Shown: positions 21,522 to 33,095 of the stretch, piece after piece
Layout: each line of letters opens with the position of its first letter
How positions within the stretch are numbered: position 1 is the stretch's first letter
Assembly: GCF_032452875.1 (NCBI RefSeq)
Contig: NC_083890.1
Coordinates: 49,000,983 to 49,064,982 of the forward strand
From: Bos javanicus
Lineage: Eukaryota > Chordata > Mammalia > Artiodactyla > Bovidae
Direction: 5' to 3'
Length of the DNA stretch: 64,000 nucleotides
The notes under the pieces: generated by a model
Databases searched by the model: none
The model's input: the letters and a program-made list of their open reading frames with translations, nothing else
What the model was told of the DNA's origin: nothing
Translations under genes and position numbers: made by a program

Positions 21522-21601
21522 AGTAGGGGAGCAGCAAAGAGAAGGGTGTTCCCAGAAGCCTAGTAGGGGAGCAGCAAAGAGAAGGGTGTTCACAGAAGCC
21601 T
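21522..21601. repeat. 40-bp tandem duplication
   Basis: Two adjacent 40-bp units, 21522-21561 and 21562-21601, starting AGTAGGGGAGCAGCAAAGAG. They differ at a single base (C in the first, A in the second). Confidence 0.97.
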
Positions 21602-21837
21602 TTTGGAGTGGAGCACCTTGACCTCTGCTGGTTTGAAATACTAGTAGGAGCTGTTTTCTTTTAAAATAGTATATTTACTGTTTCTATTTTATAATAACGT
21701 TACAGAATCTTCCATGGAACTTAGAAAAAGTAGAAAAAATTAGAAAAAATTAAGAACAATTAGTCATAATTCTTTCACAAAGAGAGATACCAGGTTAGCA
21801 CGTTTTATTCATTCACAGCGTTTCAGTGTAGGGCTAC

Positions 21838-22045
21838 GGGGCTTCCCAGGTGGCTCAGTGGTAAAGAATCTGCCTGCCAATGAAGGAGACTGGGGTTCGA
21901 TCCCTGGGTGGGGGAGATCCCTTGGAGAAGGAAATGGAAACCCACTCCCGTATTCTTGCCTGGAGAATCCCATGGAGGAGGAGCCTGGAGGCTTGTAGTC
22001 AATGGGGTCCCAAAGAGCTGGATACAAGCAAGCAACTGAGCACGA
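21838..22045 (+). mobile_element. Bov-tA SINE with intact Pol III boxes
   Basis: Full plus-strand copy. Both internal RNA polymerase III promoter elements fit their consensus: A-box TGGCTCAGTGG at 21851-21861 and B-box GGTTCGATCCC at 21894-21904. The 3' part has drifted, with AAGAGCTGGATACAAG in place of AAGAGTCGGACACGAC. Confidence 0.93.
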
Positions 22046-22052
22046 ACGCATG

Positions 22053-22885
22053 CACTGTAGACGCATAAGCGTTTTATTTTGGACAAAACTAAGATCATAT
22101 ATACAGTTTCTCCCCAAATCAATGGAGAGTTTTTTGTTGCATCTTTGAGAAAAATCACAAGTAGGTCTTCGGAGTCACCCAGCACGCTGTGCTTTCTGTA
22201 GCTGGACAATGCTTAGGTCTTATCCATCAGTCTGCTATACCATTTCTTTTTTGGAGACATAGGTGCCAGGCCAAGATTTTTCTGATCTCCTTGGTTTTAA
22301 CTGTTGTGATTTACAGAATCAAAGCAGCTGAATTCAATGTAAGTTCAGAGTTGTTTCCTTCAAGGATTAACTTGTCTTTCTAGGCTTGAGATACTGGACA
22401 AGCAACATCTGGCCTCATTTGAACCCAGTGGATGGCTTTTTCATCCATGAAATTTCATATTTCAATGAAAAACCTGTTTTGCTGGATATTGATGTTTATG
22501 CGGAAGGGAGCATCCGTAGACCTCACTTCCTCATAACAGAAGCCTACATAGAGCTTTGTGTTCTGTATTTTTCTGCCTGCTGTAGTTGGGTATTTTCTCA
22601 TGTCATTAAATGCCTTGTCATATCTTCAGAAACATGACTCCGTAATATTAAACAATGCTGATTAAGGAGATATTTAAATATTTTTGCTATTAGACACATT
22701 GTTTTCCATTTTTGCAATTATAAATACTTCTGTTGTGTATAACTTGTGCATACAGATTTAAGATTATCTCTGATTATTCCTTTATAATGAATAATTGGAA
22801 GTAATATTTGGGATTGAAGACTATGGTAGTTTTAAGAATTTAAACAGTACATATTGCTACATTACATGCCTTATCAGAGTAAAAA
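22053..22885. other. AT-rich unassigned sequence
   Basis: No repeat or exon recognised. Confidence 0.35.
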
Positions 22886-22889
22886 TGGA

Positions 22890-22985
22890 AAGGTGTATGT
22901 GCTTAAAATCAGAAAATCCATGCTTGAATCTTAAATTGCTACTTATTGTTAATAGCTATATGAGAACAGGCAAATTCTTTTGCTT
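22890..22985 (+). repeat. MIR-like fragment
   Basis: Weak match to the MIR 5' half (CTTGAATCTTAAATTGCTACTTA, GCTATATGAGAACAGGCAAATTC). Confidence 0.4.
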
Positions 22986-23329
22986 TGTTTTAAAGTTAAA
23001 TTTTACTTGGACAATAATTGCTTTAAAATACTAGAATTGGCTTCTGTTATACAAGAGCATCAGTCAACCATGAGCATGCATATGTCCCCTTCGTCTTGAG
23101 CCTTCCCCACCCCCACCCTATCCCATCCCTCTAGATTGTCACAGAGCGCCGGGCTGGCTCCCTGTGTTACGTTTCCCACCACTTATCTATTTTACACATG
23201 GTAATATATGTATTTGAATGCTGCTCTCTCAATCCATCCTACCCTCTCCTTCCCTCTCTGTGTCCAAAGTCTACTCTCTATATCTGAGTCTCTATTCCTG
23301 CCCTGCAAATAGATTCATCACTTAATGTG

Positions 23330-23445
23330 TGAAATAAGAACAATCACTACCTTATCAGGTTATTAAGAGAATGTAATAAAATTAATATTAAAATACTTAG
23401 CACTGTGCCTAACAATCAGCAGATACTCAACAATTTATTGTTGCT
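23330..23445 (+). repeat. MIR 3' fragment
   Basis: CTACCTTATCAGGTTATTAAGAGAATGTAATAAAAT, then TTAGCACTGTGCCTAACAATCAG, matches the MIR 3' half. Confidence 0.6.
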
Positions 23446-23479
23446 TTGAATTGTTGATAAGCCAAGAACCAGAATCTTC

Positions 23480-23815
23480 TAGGGAAAGACAAAGAACATT
23501 TATTTTCCAAACAAGTGCCTCTGGGTGTGGGATGGAGATAATAATCCTTCAGACTGCAAGTATGTAGATAAGTTCAATGGAACACCCAAGACAAAGTTGT
23601 TCTCTGTGCTAGAACCATGATGCTGAAAAGCCCAAATATGCCATTTTGATGATGTCAGTCTCTTCCCATGGAGAATATTTTGGTATGTCACAGTGCCATC
23701 AGAAAATTTGAGCTTACCTATGCCATGGACAACCACAGACAAGGCCAGCGCCAGACTGCTTGTGTAGGGTTCAAGAGAATAAAGCTTTGGCTACAGACCC
23801 TTCTCTAAATTCTCA
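23480..23815 (-). other. Unidentified segment with minus-strand frame and poly(A) signal
   Basis: A minus-strand frame of about 80 codons ends at a TAA that overlaps AATAAA at roughly 23498-23505. Part of the product (HGIGKLKFSDGTV) superficially resembles a MORN repeat, but only one such unit is present and the rest does not fit. A decayed LTR-like element is an equally good explanation. Not identified. Confidence 0.25.
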
Positions 23816-23884
23816 GGTTCCCAAAGGCTACAAAGGAGATTAGGCTAAATAAACTTGGAGGAAGTGAACTAAAATCAAACCAAC

Positions 23885-23999
23885 AGGGGCTCTGAGCACA
23901 AATCCTGGCTCTGACACGCCTTAGCTATTTGACCTTGAACCAGTCACTTAACCTTGACCTTCTTGTGTCTCTTTCCTGCTCTATAAAATGATGTCAAGG
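23885..23999 (+). repeat. MIR SINE fragment
   Basis: GCTCTGAGCACAAATCCTGGCTCTGACACG, TTTGACCTTGAACCAGTCACTTAACC fits MIR. Confidence 0.75.
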
Positions 24000-24009
24000 C
24001 AGCCGACTT

Positions 24010-24351
24010 GTTCAGTCACCAAGTCATGTCTGACTCTTTGTGACCCCATGGACTGCAGCATGCCCGGCTTCTCTGTCCTCCACTATCTCCTGGAGCTTGC
24101 TCAAACTCATGTCCATTGAGTCAGTGATGCCATCCTACCATTTCATCCTCTGTTGCCCCCTTATCTTTCTGCCCTCCATCTTTCCCAGCATCAGGGTCTT
24201 TTCCAATGAGTCGGCTCTTCACATCCCGTGGCCAAAGTACTGGAGTTTCAGCTTCAGCATCAGTCCTTCCAACGAGTATTCACGGTTGATTTCCTTTAGG
24301 ACTGACTGGTTGGATCTCCTTGCTGTCCAAGGGACTCTCAAGAATATTCTC
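24010..24351 (-). mobile_element. BovB LINE, 5'-truncated 3' end
   Basis: Minus-strand BovB 3' end covering the C-terminal coding region, diverged. It is flanked by a 10-bp repeat, CAGCCGACTT at 24000-24009 and CAGCCTACTT at 24352-24361 (9 of 10). Confidence 0.93.
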
Positions 24352-24361
24352 CAGCCTACTT

Positions 24362-25782
24362 AGCCAGGTGTTTATCAGGCCAGAAGAAAATGAATATGAG
24401 ATAAAAAAGTAGCCAATAGATTAGTAACCATTCTTACTATTATCATGTAATATTAGACAATCCATACCCTATCTTAGTCTTATCTTCAGTTAGAAAATGG
24501 AAAAGATAACAATCATATTCAAGTTGCAATATTACCATAAAGATTATTGACAAATACATGTGGGAGCACTGAGTGATTTGTGCAGCATCACCAAATAGTC
24601 TGGAGTGGGAGGTGGAGTGCTCACCCCGAGTGTGGGCAGATGAGGCATGACAACCGGTCTTGAAGGCCCGAGGCCGTGAGCCTGGGGCTCTCCTGGAGCC
24701 TCATTGCCATTTGTCTTCATCTTGGTTACACGCCGGCTCGGGCCATTTCTTCCTGAATGCCAAGATGATTCAGATGTTTACCGCAACAAAATCACGCCCG
24801 TCAGAGTTTCAGCACATCCCATGGAGCCAGCAAGGGGCCGTCAGTGTCTGCATCCCAACTAGGGCTGCGCTCTTGTTGTCTGTGTCCAAGACAAAGGTGT
24901 GATGGTAGCAGCCAGTGAGCCCTGGTCAGGGGAGGGAGCGGGTAGTCCTTAATCTCCAGCACCCAGACGGCCTTCTCCTGGAGTCCTGCTTGTTATGTGT
25001 GCAGGTGGGATGGTTGGAAGCGTCAGGGACAGCTGTGTTTTGCACCCAGGGTGCTGTCCACTCACCTACAGTGTCTTCTCTCCCCTGAGCACATTCAGCC
25101 ACCTTCATCACGCGTGTGTGAAGTTGTGACCGGGGCAGGGGTTGGGGCAGGCAGTGTGTGTGAAGCCAAATGCCTTTAATGACATGACTACGAGCTGTTT
25201 AAGGTAAACACAAAAAGTTTACGAAACTAGGATTACGGACAGAAAGATCGGAGCTCTCTCTGTGCTTTTGCCTTCCATTTGGTGTCTGTGTGATCCTCAC
25301 ACCAAACTCAAGTTTGCCCGATTCATTATTTGTCGTAAAGATTAATGAAGCCTTGTGCTTTTCTTCGTGTGACCCACTACTTAGAAAGCATCCAATACAA
25401 TAAAAGAAGATTTCACCAAAGCTGTTGATTTGAGAGGATGCAAGAGGGGGTACAAAACAATTACATATCACAAGTTTATTTTTTGATGATTTAATTACTT
25501 ACAGAGAGAGATGTGAGTTGATACAACTGTCGTCCCTGAGAGTCACTCAGCAAATATTTATTGAGAACTTGCTGTGTGGGTATTGAGTGCTGGAGGCTGG
25601 AGCCCTCCTGGGACTGGGGAGAGGAGGAGGGCATGGCTGGTAGTAAGAGGTGATGAGGGGATGAAACCAAGGGGATGCGGGAAGGGGCCTGTGTTACGCC
25701 CAGGTTTTGGCTTTCGTGATTCCTATGAAGTTAGAGATGATCCTCCTAGCAGTGAGAAATTTAGAAAGACCTGTTTCTAAAT
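24362..25782. other. Mostly unassigned sequence
   Basis: 25545-25620 (AGCAAATATTTATTGAGAAC) may be the start of an ancient dispersed repeat. Nothing else was recognised. Confidence 0.35.
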
Positions 25783-25838
25783 TTGGGTCTTTGGAAAGAC
25801 CCAAAGAAAACTAGAAAGACCAAGGAATCCTTGGTCTT
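25783..25838. other. Two adjacent perfect hairpins
   Basis: Inverted repeats TTGGGTCTTT/AAAGACCCAA (25783-25792 and 25795-25804, 2-nt loop) and AAGACCAAGG/CCTTGGTCTT (25816-25825 and 25829-25838, 3-nt loop). The second extends into the head of the following Bov-tA. Confidence 0.9.
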
Positions 25839-26046
25839 CCCAGGTGGTACTAGTGATCAAGAACCCATCTGCCATTGTAGGAGACATAAGAGATGTGTGT
25901 TCGATCCCTGGGTCAAGAAGATCTCCCAGAGGAGAGCATGGCAACCCACTCCAGTATTCTTGGAGAGCCCCATGAACAGAGGAGCCTGGCAGGCTACAGT
26001 CCATAAGGTTGCACAAAGTCAGATATGACTGAAGCGATTTAGCACA
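25831..26046 (+). mobile_element. Bov-tA SINE
   Basis: Full plus-strand copy with B-box GTTCGATCCC near 25900. It contains small indels, including loss of part of the TTGCCTGGAGAATCC segment. Confidence 0.9.
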
Positions 26047-26947
26047 CACTCAGCATACAAAATCCTAAAACTGGGAAAGCTGAGAAGATCGGATGTAGAA
26101 CGGAGAGAAAGTTGCCACTCACAGTGGCTTCCTGCAAGATCCAGTGCAGTCTGGGAGGCCTGGACCTAGTTCACTTAAGGGGACTGGAACCGAGTGAATG
26201 CATGGTTGGAAGTAGCATAACGTGAAGGCAAAGTTGGCATGACTTTGGAGGAAGCACTTCCGTGGAGGGGCCACATGGATTTGGCCAAAAGCTTAGGACC
26301 CTGTTGAAATGAGACTTTCTCCAAGAGTGAGCTGTGAATTTGTGAATGAGTCTCAAATCTTTTCAGGAGAGAATGAGAGGACAGTTGGCATTCGGCGGCA
26401 GAGACTGGAAGTAGAACCTCGCCCATCCATGTTTTGCCAAGAAGCTCACATTTCTCATGTGGAGCCAGTAGAAATGTCATAGGCTGTGTGCTGTTTGCAC
26501 ACTGAGCCGAGTGTGAATCAGCCACGTTGTGCAACTTTGAGAAAAACCAGGGAGTGTCTGAGGAAGGACGAATAGGATGAAGAGTTTAGCAAGCCAGAAG
26601 AGACGCGTTATTTCCAAAGAAGCCGGAACTTTCCAGAATGTTCTGTTGTCCTCTAGTCACTGCACAAGAGCATCACAGTGACTGTGCAGAACCCAAGAAG
26701 TGGAGGTGGGAACGAGGATTGAGACAAAGGCTTGTAAGGGAAGAGCCAAGGATCTGAGCTGCTAAACTAAAAGAATAAAGGATTAGAGAGGGACCAAGGT
26801 TATGATTTCTGGTATAAGAAATGGCATTAGTCATGATTAAATGGGTCCCACCATTTTTGGAGAAAATAAGAGGAAGGGAGAGTGAAGCTGCAGCACATGA
26901 TACTAAGGTTAGATTTGTTTGTTTACTTATTTAATCTCTTTTCTTTC
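26047..26947. other. Unassigned sequence
   Basis: No repeat or exon recognised in 900 bases. Confidence 0.35.
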
Positions 26948-27080
26948 TTTTTTTGGCCATGCCATTTGGCAAAGTGATGGGTGATCCTGCCATGCCGGAT
27001 CTTAGTTCCCCGACCAGGGATCGAACCCAAGGTCCCTGCACTGGGAGCCCAGAGTCTTAACCATTGGACCACCAGAGACG
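26948..27080 (-). mobile_element. CHR-type SINE (CHR-2-like)
   Basis: Reverse-oriented: poly(T)/TTTGGCCATGCC tail region, GGATCTTAGTTCCCCGACCAGG, GATCGAACCC B-box complement, and TCTTAACCATTGGACCACCAG head. Confidence 0.88.
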
Positions 27081-27082
27081 TG

Positions 27083-27568
27083 TCAAGGTTATATTTAATG
27101 GAAGAACTTGCTAAGTGACTTTTCTTAAGTATGCCAGGATTAGTTCTCAGAAGAAAGTAGATTGACTATGAGAATCAGTCTAGCATGTCAATAACAGGTT
27201 GTTTAGTACAAATGTTAATTGTGCAGCTACTGTGTAAGGAACTGTGAAATTCCTTCTGCTGAGGACGGTGAGGGGAATGGTCTTTAAAATGAGATAACGC
27301 CTCTGGAGTAGAGTCCAGACAGGATTAGCGGGCTTCTTGAGTTTCATTCCCATACTGTGAATTGAATCCTAACATGTTTTTCTGGGTCTCCAAGGTTTTA
27401 GACTATTGTGTTTCATGACTTAGGTAATCATTCTTAGTTTTAATCTTGACGGAGTCCCCAGTTTTCGAAAGCCAGGCAACAAGTTATTTCAATCATGGTA
27501 TTCATTTGGCCTTTGTAAATTTTTTGTTGTTGTTTTATAGGAGCAGAGGGAAAGTGGGTATCTAACCA
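27083..27568. other. Unassigned sequence
   Basis: Nothing recognised. Confidence 0.35.
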
Positions 27569-27569
27569 T

Positions 27570-27786
27570 GTGTGTGTGTGTGCACTCTGTCGTGTCTGAC
27601 TCTTTGTGACCCCATAGACTGTAGCCCAACAGCTCCTCTGTCCACGGGATTCTCCAGGCAAGAACACTGGAGTGGGTTGCCACACCCACTTCCAGGGATC
27701 TTCCAGACCCAGGGATTGAATCTGCATCTCTCTCGTCTCCTGCATTGGCAGGCGGGTTCCTTACCACTAATGCCACCTGGGAAGCC
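27570..27786 (-). mobile_element. Bov-tA SINE with (TG)n tail
   Basis: Full minus-strand copy with (TG)n at 27570-27582 and head complement GCCACCTGGGAAGCCC at the right. Confidence 0.92.
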
Positions 27787-29440
27787 CATGGCCCTGACCA
27801 AATGCACGTGTGTTTCTCTGCAGCTGTTCATTAGATGTAGCCTTAGTCCTGATGCAGCTCATGCGCGATGTGATTTTGCCAAATTGTCGCAAGCCAGCTC
27901 TGGGGGAGAGGGGGCGCTGTGTCACGTGGGGCCATAGACCTGAGGCAGGTCTGCCCCCAGGTGCCCTGAGTTACAAGTGCTGGAAGCAAAATCTGATGCA
28001 AGCAGGAAATATGGTTCCATTTTCTTATTCAGAAGACACACTGAGGTCCATACTTGACAGAGCTGGGGGTGGGGCACTCAGACCAGCAAGAAAACCGGAA
28101 AATCGCGCTGTTCTCAGCAGTGAATGAGGAACAGATAGAAGTCAAGCCTGAGATAAATCCAAACGAGGGAGCGTGAATGGGGATGAATCAGATCCATAGA
28201 GGCAAATGCAATCGAATGCCGTCTATTACCCTGCAAGGTGCGAGGGCAAAGAGTCGTAACACTAAGGAGGCTGTGGACCAGCAGGGTGGTGCTGGAAGGC
28301 GGGGAGGATGAGCCCTGAGACCCGGGGACAGGCCCTCCACGCTGGTGTTGCTTGGGCGTCTGCAACCGGAAGTTACGGCTGTTCACCGCTGACCTGTATG
28401 TTGAATACGCATCACCCGGAGCTCTCTTGGGTGCACAGGGAGGTTTCTTCCAGTCTGAATGAGCTTGCTTGTCTGATTGATGAGAGGAAGAGTCAAAGAT
28501 AAAGGAAACTCACTCTTCCTTGCATAGTCCCAGCGTGTCTTCTGGCGCTTCGAGATTATTCACAGCACTTGAATTAGTCAAAGAAAACTTCTGTTCCTCA
28601 AACATCATCTTTTTGAGAGTGTGTGTGTGGGAGGGGATGGGGGAGGAGATGAGTTCTGCGGAATGGGCCACATTTCCCAGAACTCTCTGGTCTCTCCTGA
28701 CTCCAGGTGCCTATTAGTACATGAAGCACCTGTAGAGGTGGCTGACCCGCATGATGACTGGTTTACTTGACGAGCTCACCGGTGATGTTGTGTTTATTCA
28801 TGGATGAGAGACGCAACATTAGTGCAGGTTGGCCAAAAGATACTGGCAGAGCTGATGGCCGCCTTTTTGGATTCGTCTGAAAAATACAGAGAAAGGTGTT
28901 GGGGAGCAGAGCTCACAAAGCCTGTAGGTGAGCGGACCTCAAAACATTTTGTCTCCCACAAGCACTGTACTCTCGATTGGGTTGTCCTTCCAGAAGACGT
29001 AGCTTTTGCTAAGGGACAGGATTTTGCTGAGGGACAACGAGAACAAGAAATAGTTATGACTACCTCTTCTCAAGTTCGTGTGAGTACAGATAGGAGAAAG
29101 TATCTCTGATCGTCAGCTAGAATCCATTAGCTGTTCAAATATGTTGGACATGGTCAGGTTTTAGTTTGGCTAGGAAGACAGGCTCATCAAATGTTTTCAC
29201 GTGGTGGTATCTCTAACTGAAAAAGAAAGCCACTACTAAATAAACAAAAAGCTCTAGAAGGAGACCACAAAGCACTTAACTAGCATTTTTGTTTTTCAAA
29301 TTGCATGTTATAGCCATAGTGAAACAACCACTTTATTAAACCTTAAAGAGTTTAATTGACACTTTGGAATCAAACATTACTCTATCAGTTACCCAGGGAT
29401 GTGCCCCCCTTGAATAAGTTTGGTTTGGCTGAAAAAAGAT
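27787..29440. other. Mostly unique sequence
   Basis: No repeat recognised in 1.65 kb. The plus frame 28804-29109 (101 codons) contains a helical-looking stretch and a good donor-like GTAG/GTGAGC near 28924, but no convincing acceptor. Not called as a gene. Confidence 0.35.
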
Positions 29441-29446
29441 AGTGAA

Positions 29447-29671
29447 AAAAACTCATTGGAAAAAAAACCCTGATGCTGGGAAAGATTGAAGGCAGAAGGA
29501 GAAGAGGGTAGTAGAGGATGGGATGGTTAGACAGCATCACCGATTCAATGGACATTAATTTGAGCAAGGTGAACGATGGGGAAGGAGACAGTGGAAGACA
29601 GGGAAGCCTGGCATGTTGTAATCTATGGGGTTGCAAAGAGTTGGACATGACTTAGCGACTGAACACCAACA
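29447..29671 (+). mobile_element. BovB LINE, short 3' end (old)
   Basis: ACTCATTGGAAAA...CCTGATGCTGGGAAAGATTGAAGGCAG to GGACATGACTTAGCGACTGAAC with an AAC-type tail. Diverged, with an insertion near 29565-29590. Confidence 0.88.
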
Positions 29672-29799
29672 TCTGAAGAAACTTTCCAAACTTATTTTGG
29701 TGGCCTTTCTTGCCTGTCAATTAATTTTTGGTTTCTGAACCATTGTCTTTACAGAGATTCATCAACAGCCTGAGGCAAGAAAATGGTGTTGGAATTAAG

Positions 29800-29875
29800 A
29801 GAGCAGGAGGGGAAGAAGAAAGGGAGAAGAAAAATGGAAAGGGAAGGAAGGAGGGGAGAGAGTGAAGGACAGGGG
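29800..29875. repeat. Polypurine tract
   Basis: Nearly pure G/A run of about 75 bases directly upstream of a CHR SINE. Overlapping Pro/Ser-rich minus frames are artefacts of it. Confidence 0.85.
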
Positions 29876-29924
29876 TTGGTAACAGCGGGCGTGAGTTGGA
29901 GGGATAGAAAAAATGCCAAGGAAG

Positions 29925-30165
29925 GGGCTTCGGTGGGGCCCCAGGGGATAAGAATCTGAGCTGCAAAGAAAAGGATGCTGGTTTGATGCCTGGGGAGGGG
30001 GGGTGACTAAGCCCGCACCACAGCTACAGAGCCCAGGGGCCACAGCTGGAGTTCGTGCACTGCAACGCAAGATCCCGCATGACACAGTGAGGGTCCTGCG
30101 TGCTGCAACTAAGACCAGACACAGCCAAATAATAAATTAATTAACTTTTTTAAAAAAGTCAGTGC
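29925..30165 (+). mobile_element. CHR-type SINE (CHR-1-like), diverged
   Basis: GGGGCTTCGGTGGGGCCCCAGGGGATAAGAATCTG head, CTAAGCCCGCACCACAGCTACAGAGCCC repeat body, CTGCAACTAAGACCAGACACAGCCAAATAATAAAT end. This is the longer CHR form with its CCGCAAC-type internal repeats. Confidence 0.82.
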
Positions 30166-30826
30166 TTTTAAAAACTAAGTAAATAAAGAATACTGAGGCA
30201 GGACAGGAGAGGAAGGCTGAGCTGGGAAATGTCTCTGAGCCTGCAGGGGCGGGGTAGTTTCATCAAAACCCACTCTGATGAGTAGCCCAGGGGCTCTTTG
30301 TTAGAAACAGCAACACAGGCGGCCTCTGCTTTTGTGAACAGAGGTCAGACCTCCTTCCCCAGCACCACTGGGCACGGCCCCTCTGCAGCTGAGGCTACTG
30401 CTGCCCCACGCAAACCCCTTTGGTTCTGTTGCCATTTTCTCGCACAGTGGCCCCCGTATGGTTTCACTGCTGACATGCAGCGTGGATGTGAGGATCCTGG
30501 ACTTGCAGAGCGTGACGAGCCTGGGAGCCTACACCCCCTGCCCCAGCCCCCCAGGGCAGCCTTGCTGGTGACTGATGGGTACAGCTACATCAGCACTCCA
30601 GCTCTGTCGTCCCTGAACTTGGAGGTGTGGTTGTGGCGTCTCTACAGCTCCCCCTGCAAAAATGAGCCAAATTCACCCTCTGTGGGATGACTTCCTCACC
30701 TTTCCTCTGCTGTGTGTCTCTACTGGGTGTCCTAAATACACTTCCTGATGAACATTATGAAACTTCATCTTGGGGGTCTGCTTCTGGGATCTTGACCTAA
30801 GATAGCACCCAATACCGAAGAGTCTG
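30166..30826. other. Unassigned sequence
   Basis: The end (TCTGCTTCTGGGATCTTGACCTAAGATAGC, near 30775-30805) resembles the end of an ancient dispersed repeat. The 130-codon plus frame at 30298-30690 shows no recognisable domain. Confidence 0.35.
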
Positions 30827-31058
30827 CGTGCGTGCGTGCTCAGTTGCTAAACCATGTCCGACAGTGTGTGACCCCATGGACTGTAGCCCGCCAGGCTCCT
30901 CTGTCCGTGGGATTCTCCAGGCAAGAATCCTGGAGTGGGTTGCCATGCCCTCCTCCAGGGGATCTTCCTGACCCACAGATCAAACCCGAGTCTCCTGAGT
31001 CTCCTGCGTCTCCTGCCTTGCAGGCAGATTCTTTACTGCTGAGCCACCGGGGCAGCCC
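30827..31058 (-). mobile_element. Bov-tA SINE with (TGCG)n tail
   Basis: Full minus-strand copy with a TGCG-type tail at 30827-30839 and a small internal triplication of GTCTCCTG near 30990-31015. Confidence 0.92.
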
Positions 31059-32287
31059 ACCTAAAGTTCCAGATTATTCCAAAGACCGCTGAGGAGCTCT
31101 CTCTCTCTGTTTGACCCTCAGGGACGACTGAGCAGTACAGAGGATCTGCTCTCCGTGTGCTCCTACGCTTGCAGTTAAAGAGAAGTCCGCTCAGGCACCG
31201 TCTCCCCTGCCCACGCTCGTCTCTCCAAGCACTTGGCTTCTTCTGGAACACGTGAGCATCTGTCCTGACACATATGAACCCCGTCCTTGGAGGCTCCGCT
31301 CTCACGGCCCCCGTCCCCGCTCCAGGCTCTGTCGTGGTCTGAGGCTCCATCCGGAAGCCTGTCGGGAGTTTGTCTCCAGAGCTGGGAGTTGTTGCTGGGT
31401 GTGTTAGGGAGTTGGTTCCATCTCAACAAGCGCCTCTTCGGCCCCCGTCTGACGGGGTCATCATTACCGGGGTGGGTCGAGAGTCACCGGAGCAAGAGGC
31501 AGACAGCTTCTCTCACAGCCTTGTGGTTTTAACAGACATTTGTCACCCCACCCAGGACGGGTGTTACGGCTGGAGTCCCGGGAGTGTACTAAATACCACC
31601 TGGGTCGTTGGGATTTTGTGGGAGGCAGTCAAGGCTCTATTTTCTGGTTCCTGGTGATCCTATAATTGCTCTATGAAGTCACTGAGGCTCACCATACTCA
31701 GTGAGTCAGTTCTTAGGACTCTAATTGAGGGGGAGGCTTTTTTTTTTTCCCCCTTGTTCTCAAATACTATGAAAAAAAAATGTGTCTGAGTCTCCACATT
31801 TCTTCTCCCATTTATATAGAGAGAGGACAGGAAATAACTCCCCCTTTCGAAGCCAAAAAATGGAAAGTGGTGATGACTACTTATCCTTAGTAGGATTGCT
31901 CCCTGTGAATCCAGGCTGGAAAAGTTCTCTGCTGACTGGCCCATGGAGCAGACACAGCAGAAATCCCAATGTTTCTCTGATGGATCCCACCAGGAGGCCA
32001 ATCTCAGAGCCTGTGGCAAAGTCCTCTTTGAAAAACCCTGTAGTGAATATTCGTTGAGCCCCTACTGTGTGCCCAGTCATGTAAAGATAGGTGCTGGGGG
32101 GGTGGGGGTAAGTTAGCATGACTTTTTGCCATTAGGGAATTATATATATTGCAAAAATATTATGTTATACTATAAAAATACGTTAATTTTGATATTTTTG
32201 ATTGAGAGATTTTATTGCAAATAATAGTGATGTGAGAAATCTCCCTCAGATGAAAACTTGAGAGATTTTAAATTGCTGCATACAAGA
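31059..32287. other. Mostly unique sequence
   Basis: No repeat recognised except a T-rich run at 31738-31751 and an ancient-repeat-like stretch (ATATTCGTTGAGCCCCTACTGTGTG) at 32045-32070. Confidence 0.35.
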
Positions 32288-32288
32288 G

Positions 32289-32497
32289 GCACTTGCCAGG
32301 TGGCGCTAGTGGTAAAGAGCCCACCTGCCCGTGCAGGAGATGTGGAGATGTGGGTTCAAGCCCTGTGTCGGGAAGAACCCCTGGAGGAGGGCCTGGCAAC
32401 ACACTCCAGAATTTTACCTGGAGAATCCCATGGACAGAGGAGCCTGGTGGGCTGCGGTCCATAGAGATGCAAACAGACAGAGGCAGCCAAAGTGACG
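32289..32497 (+). mobile_element. Bov-tA SINE
   Basis: Full plus-strand copy, moderately diverged, with a duplication of GATGTG near 32338-32352. Confidence 0.9.
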
Positions 32498-32499
32498 TA

Positions 32500-33095
32500 A
32501 TGTCCACGTGCACACACATGCACGTGAAGCAGGCTGTCCGATTATGCTGGAGACCCTCAAGTCAGTGGTCAGCTGCTTCCTTCTCGTCCTTATTGCAGAA
32601 AATTTGCAGAATCATGATTTTATGGAAGCTATTGCTAATTGTGTCTTTTCAATACCTCTTAGTTCTTGACAGTTTCTTGTAGGAAAGTCAGCCTTAAAAA
32701 TATTCACATTTACCTATTTTGGTAATAAATTAATGAAAGGAAACATTCCTGACAGGGACTATAACCTGGAACATGGGACAATTACATTTTTTCCTAGGGG
32801 TAATGTTTATTAAACGGTTACTATGGCAGGAACCATTAGGCTTGTGAGTAAATCTAACTGCAAAAAGAAAAATTAAGCCCCGCTCCTGAAAGGTGACTTC
32901 CTGTATCTTTACCTGAACATTGAGATGGAAATGTTATTTGAGTCAGAGATGGGAGATTTGAATGGCAAGGGAGAGCCTGTCCAAAGAAGATGGCCAGGTA
33001 ACAGTTCACAACTCACACACCTCTCACTCACATTATATAACACGTTAGGTGTTTTGGGAGGTAACTAAGGAGATCTGGGGAGAAGATTTTTATAA
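32500..33095. other. Unassigned AT-rich sequence
   Basis: Nothing recognised. Confidence 0.35.

Noticed and set aside
21838..22045. tRNA-like sequence with canonical A and B boxes, considered as a tRNA gene.
   Set aside because: It is the head of a Bov-tA SINE. It continues into the SINE body and lacks a tRNA 3' acceptor end.
28831..28845. GTTGGCCAAAAG, considered as a mariner inverted-repeat end.
   Set aside because: Only about a dozen bases match. No opposite repeat or transposase was found.
28804..29109. 101-codon plus frame with a helical-looking segment and a donor-like site near 28924.
   Set aside because: No acceptor upstream and the frame runs past the donor without sense. I could not support an exon.
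30298..30690. 130-codon plus frame.
   Set aside because: Pro/Ser/Ala-rich low-information product. The downstream bases resemble an ancient repeat.
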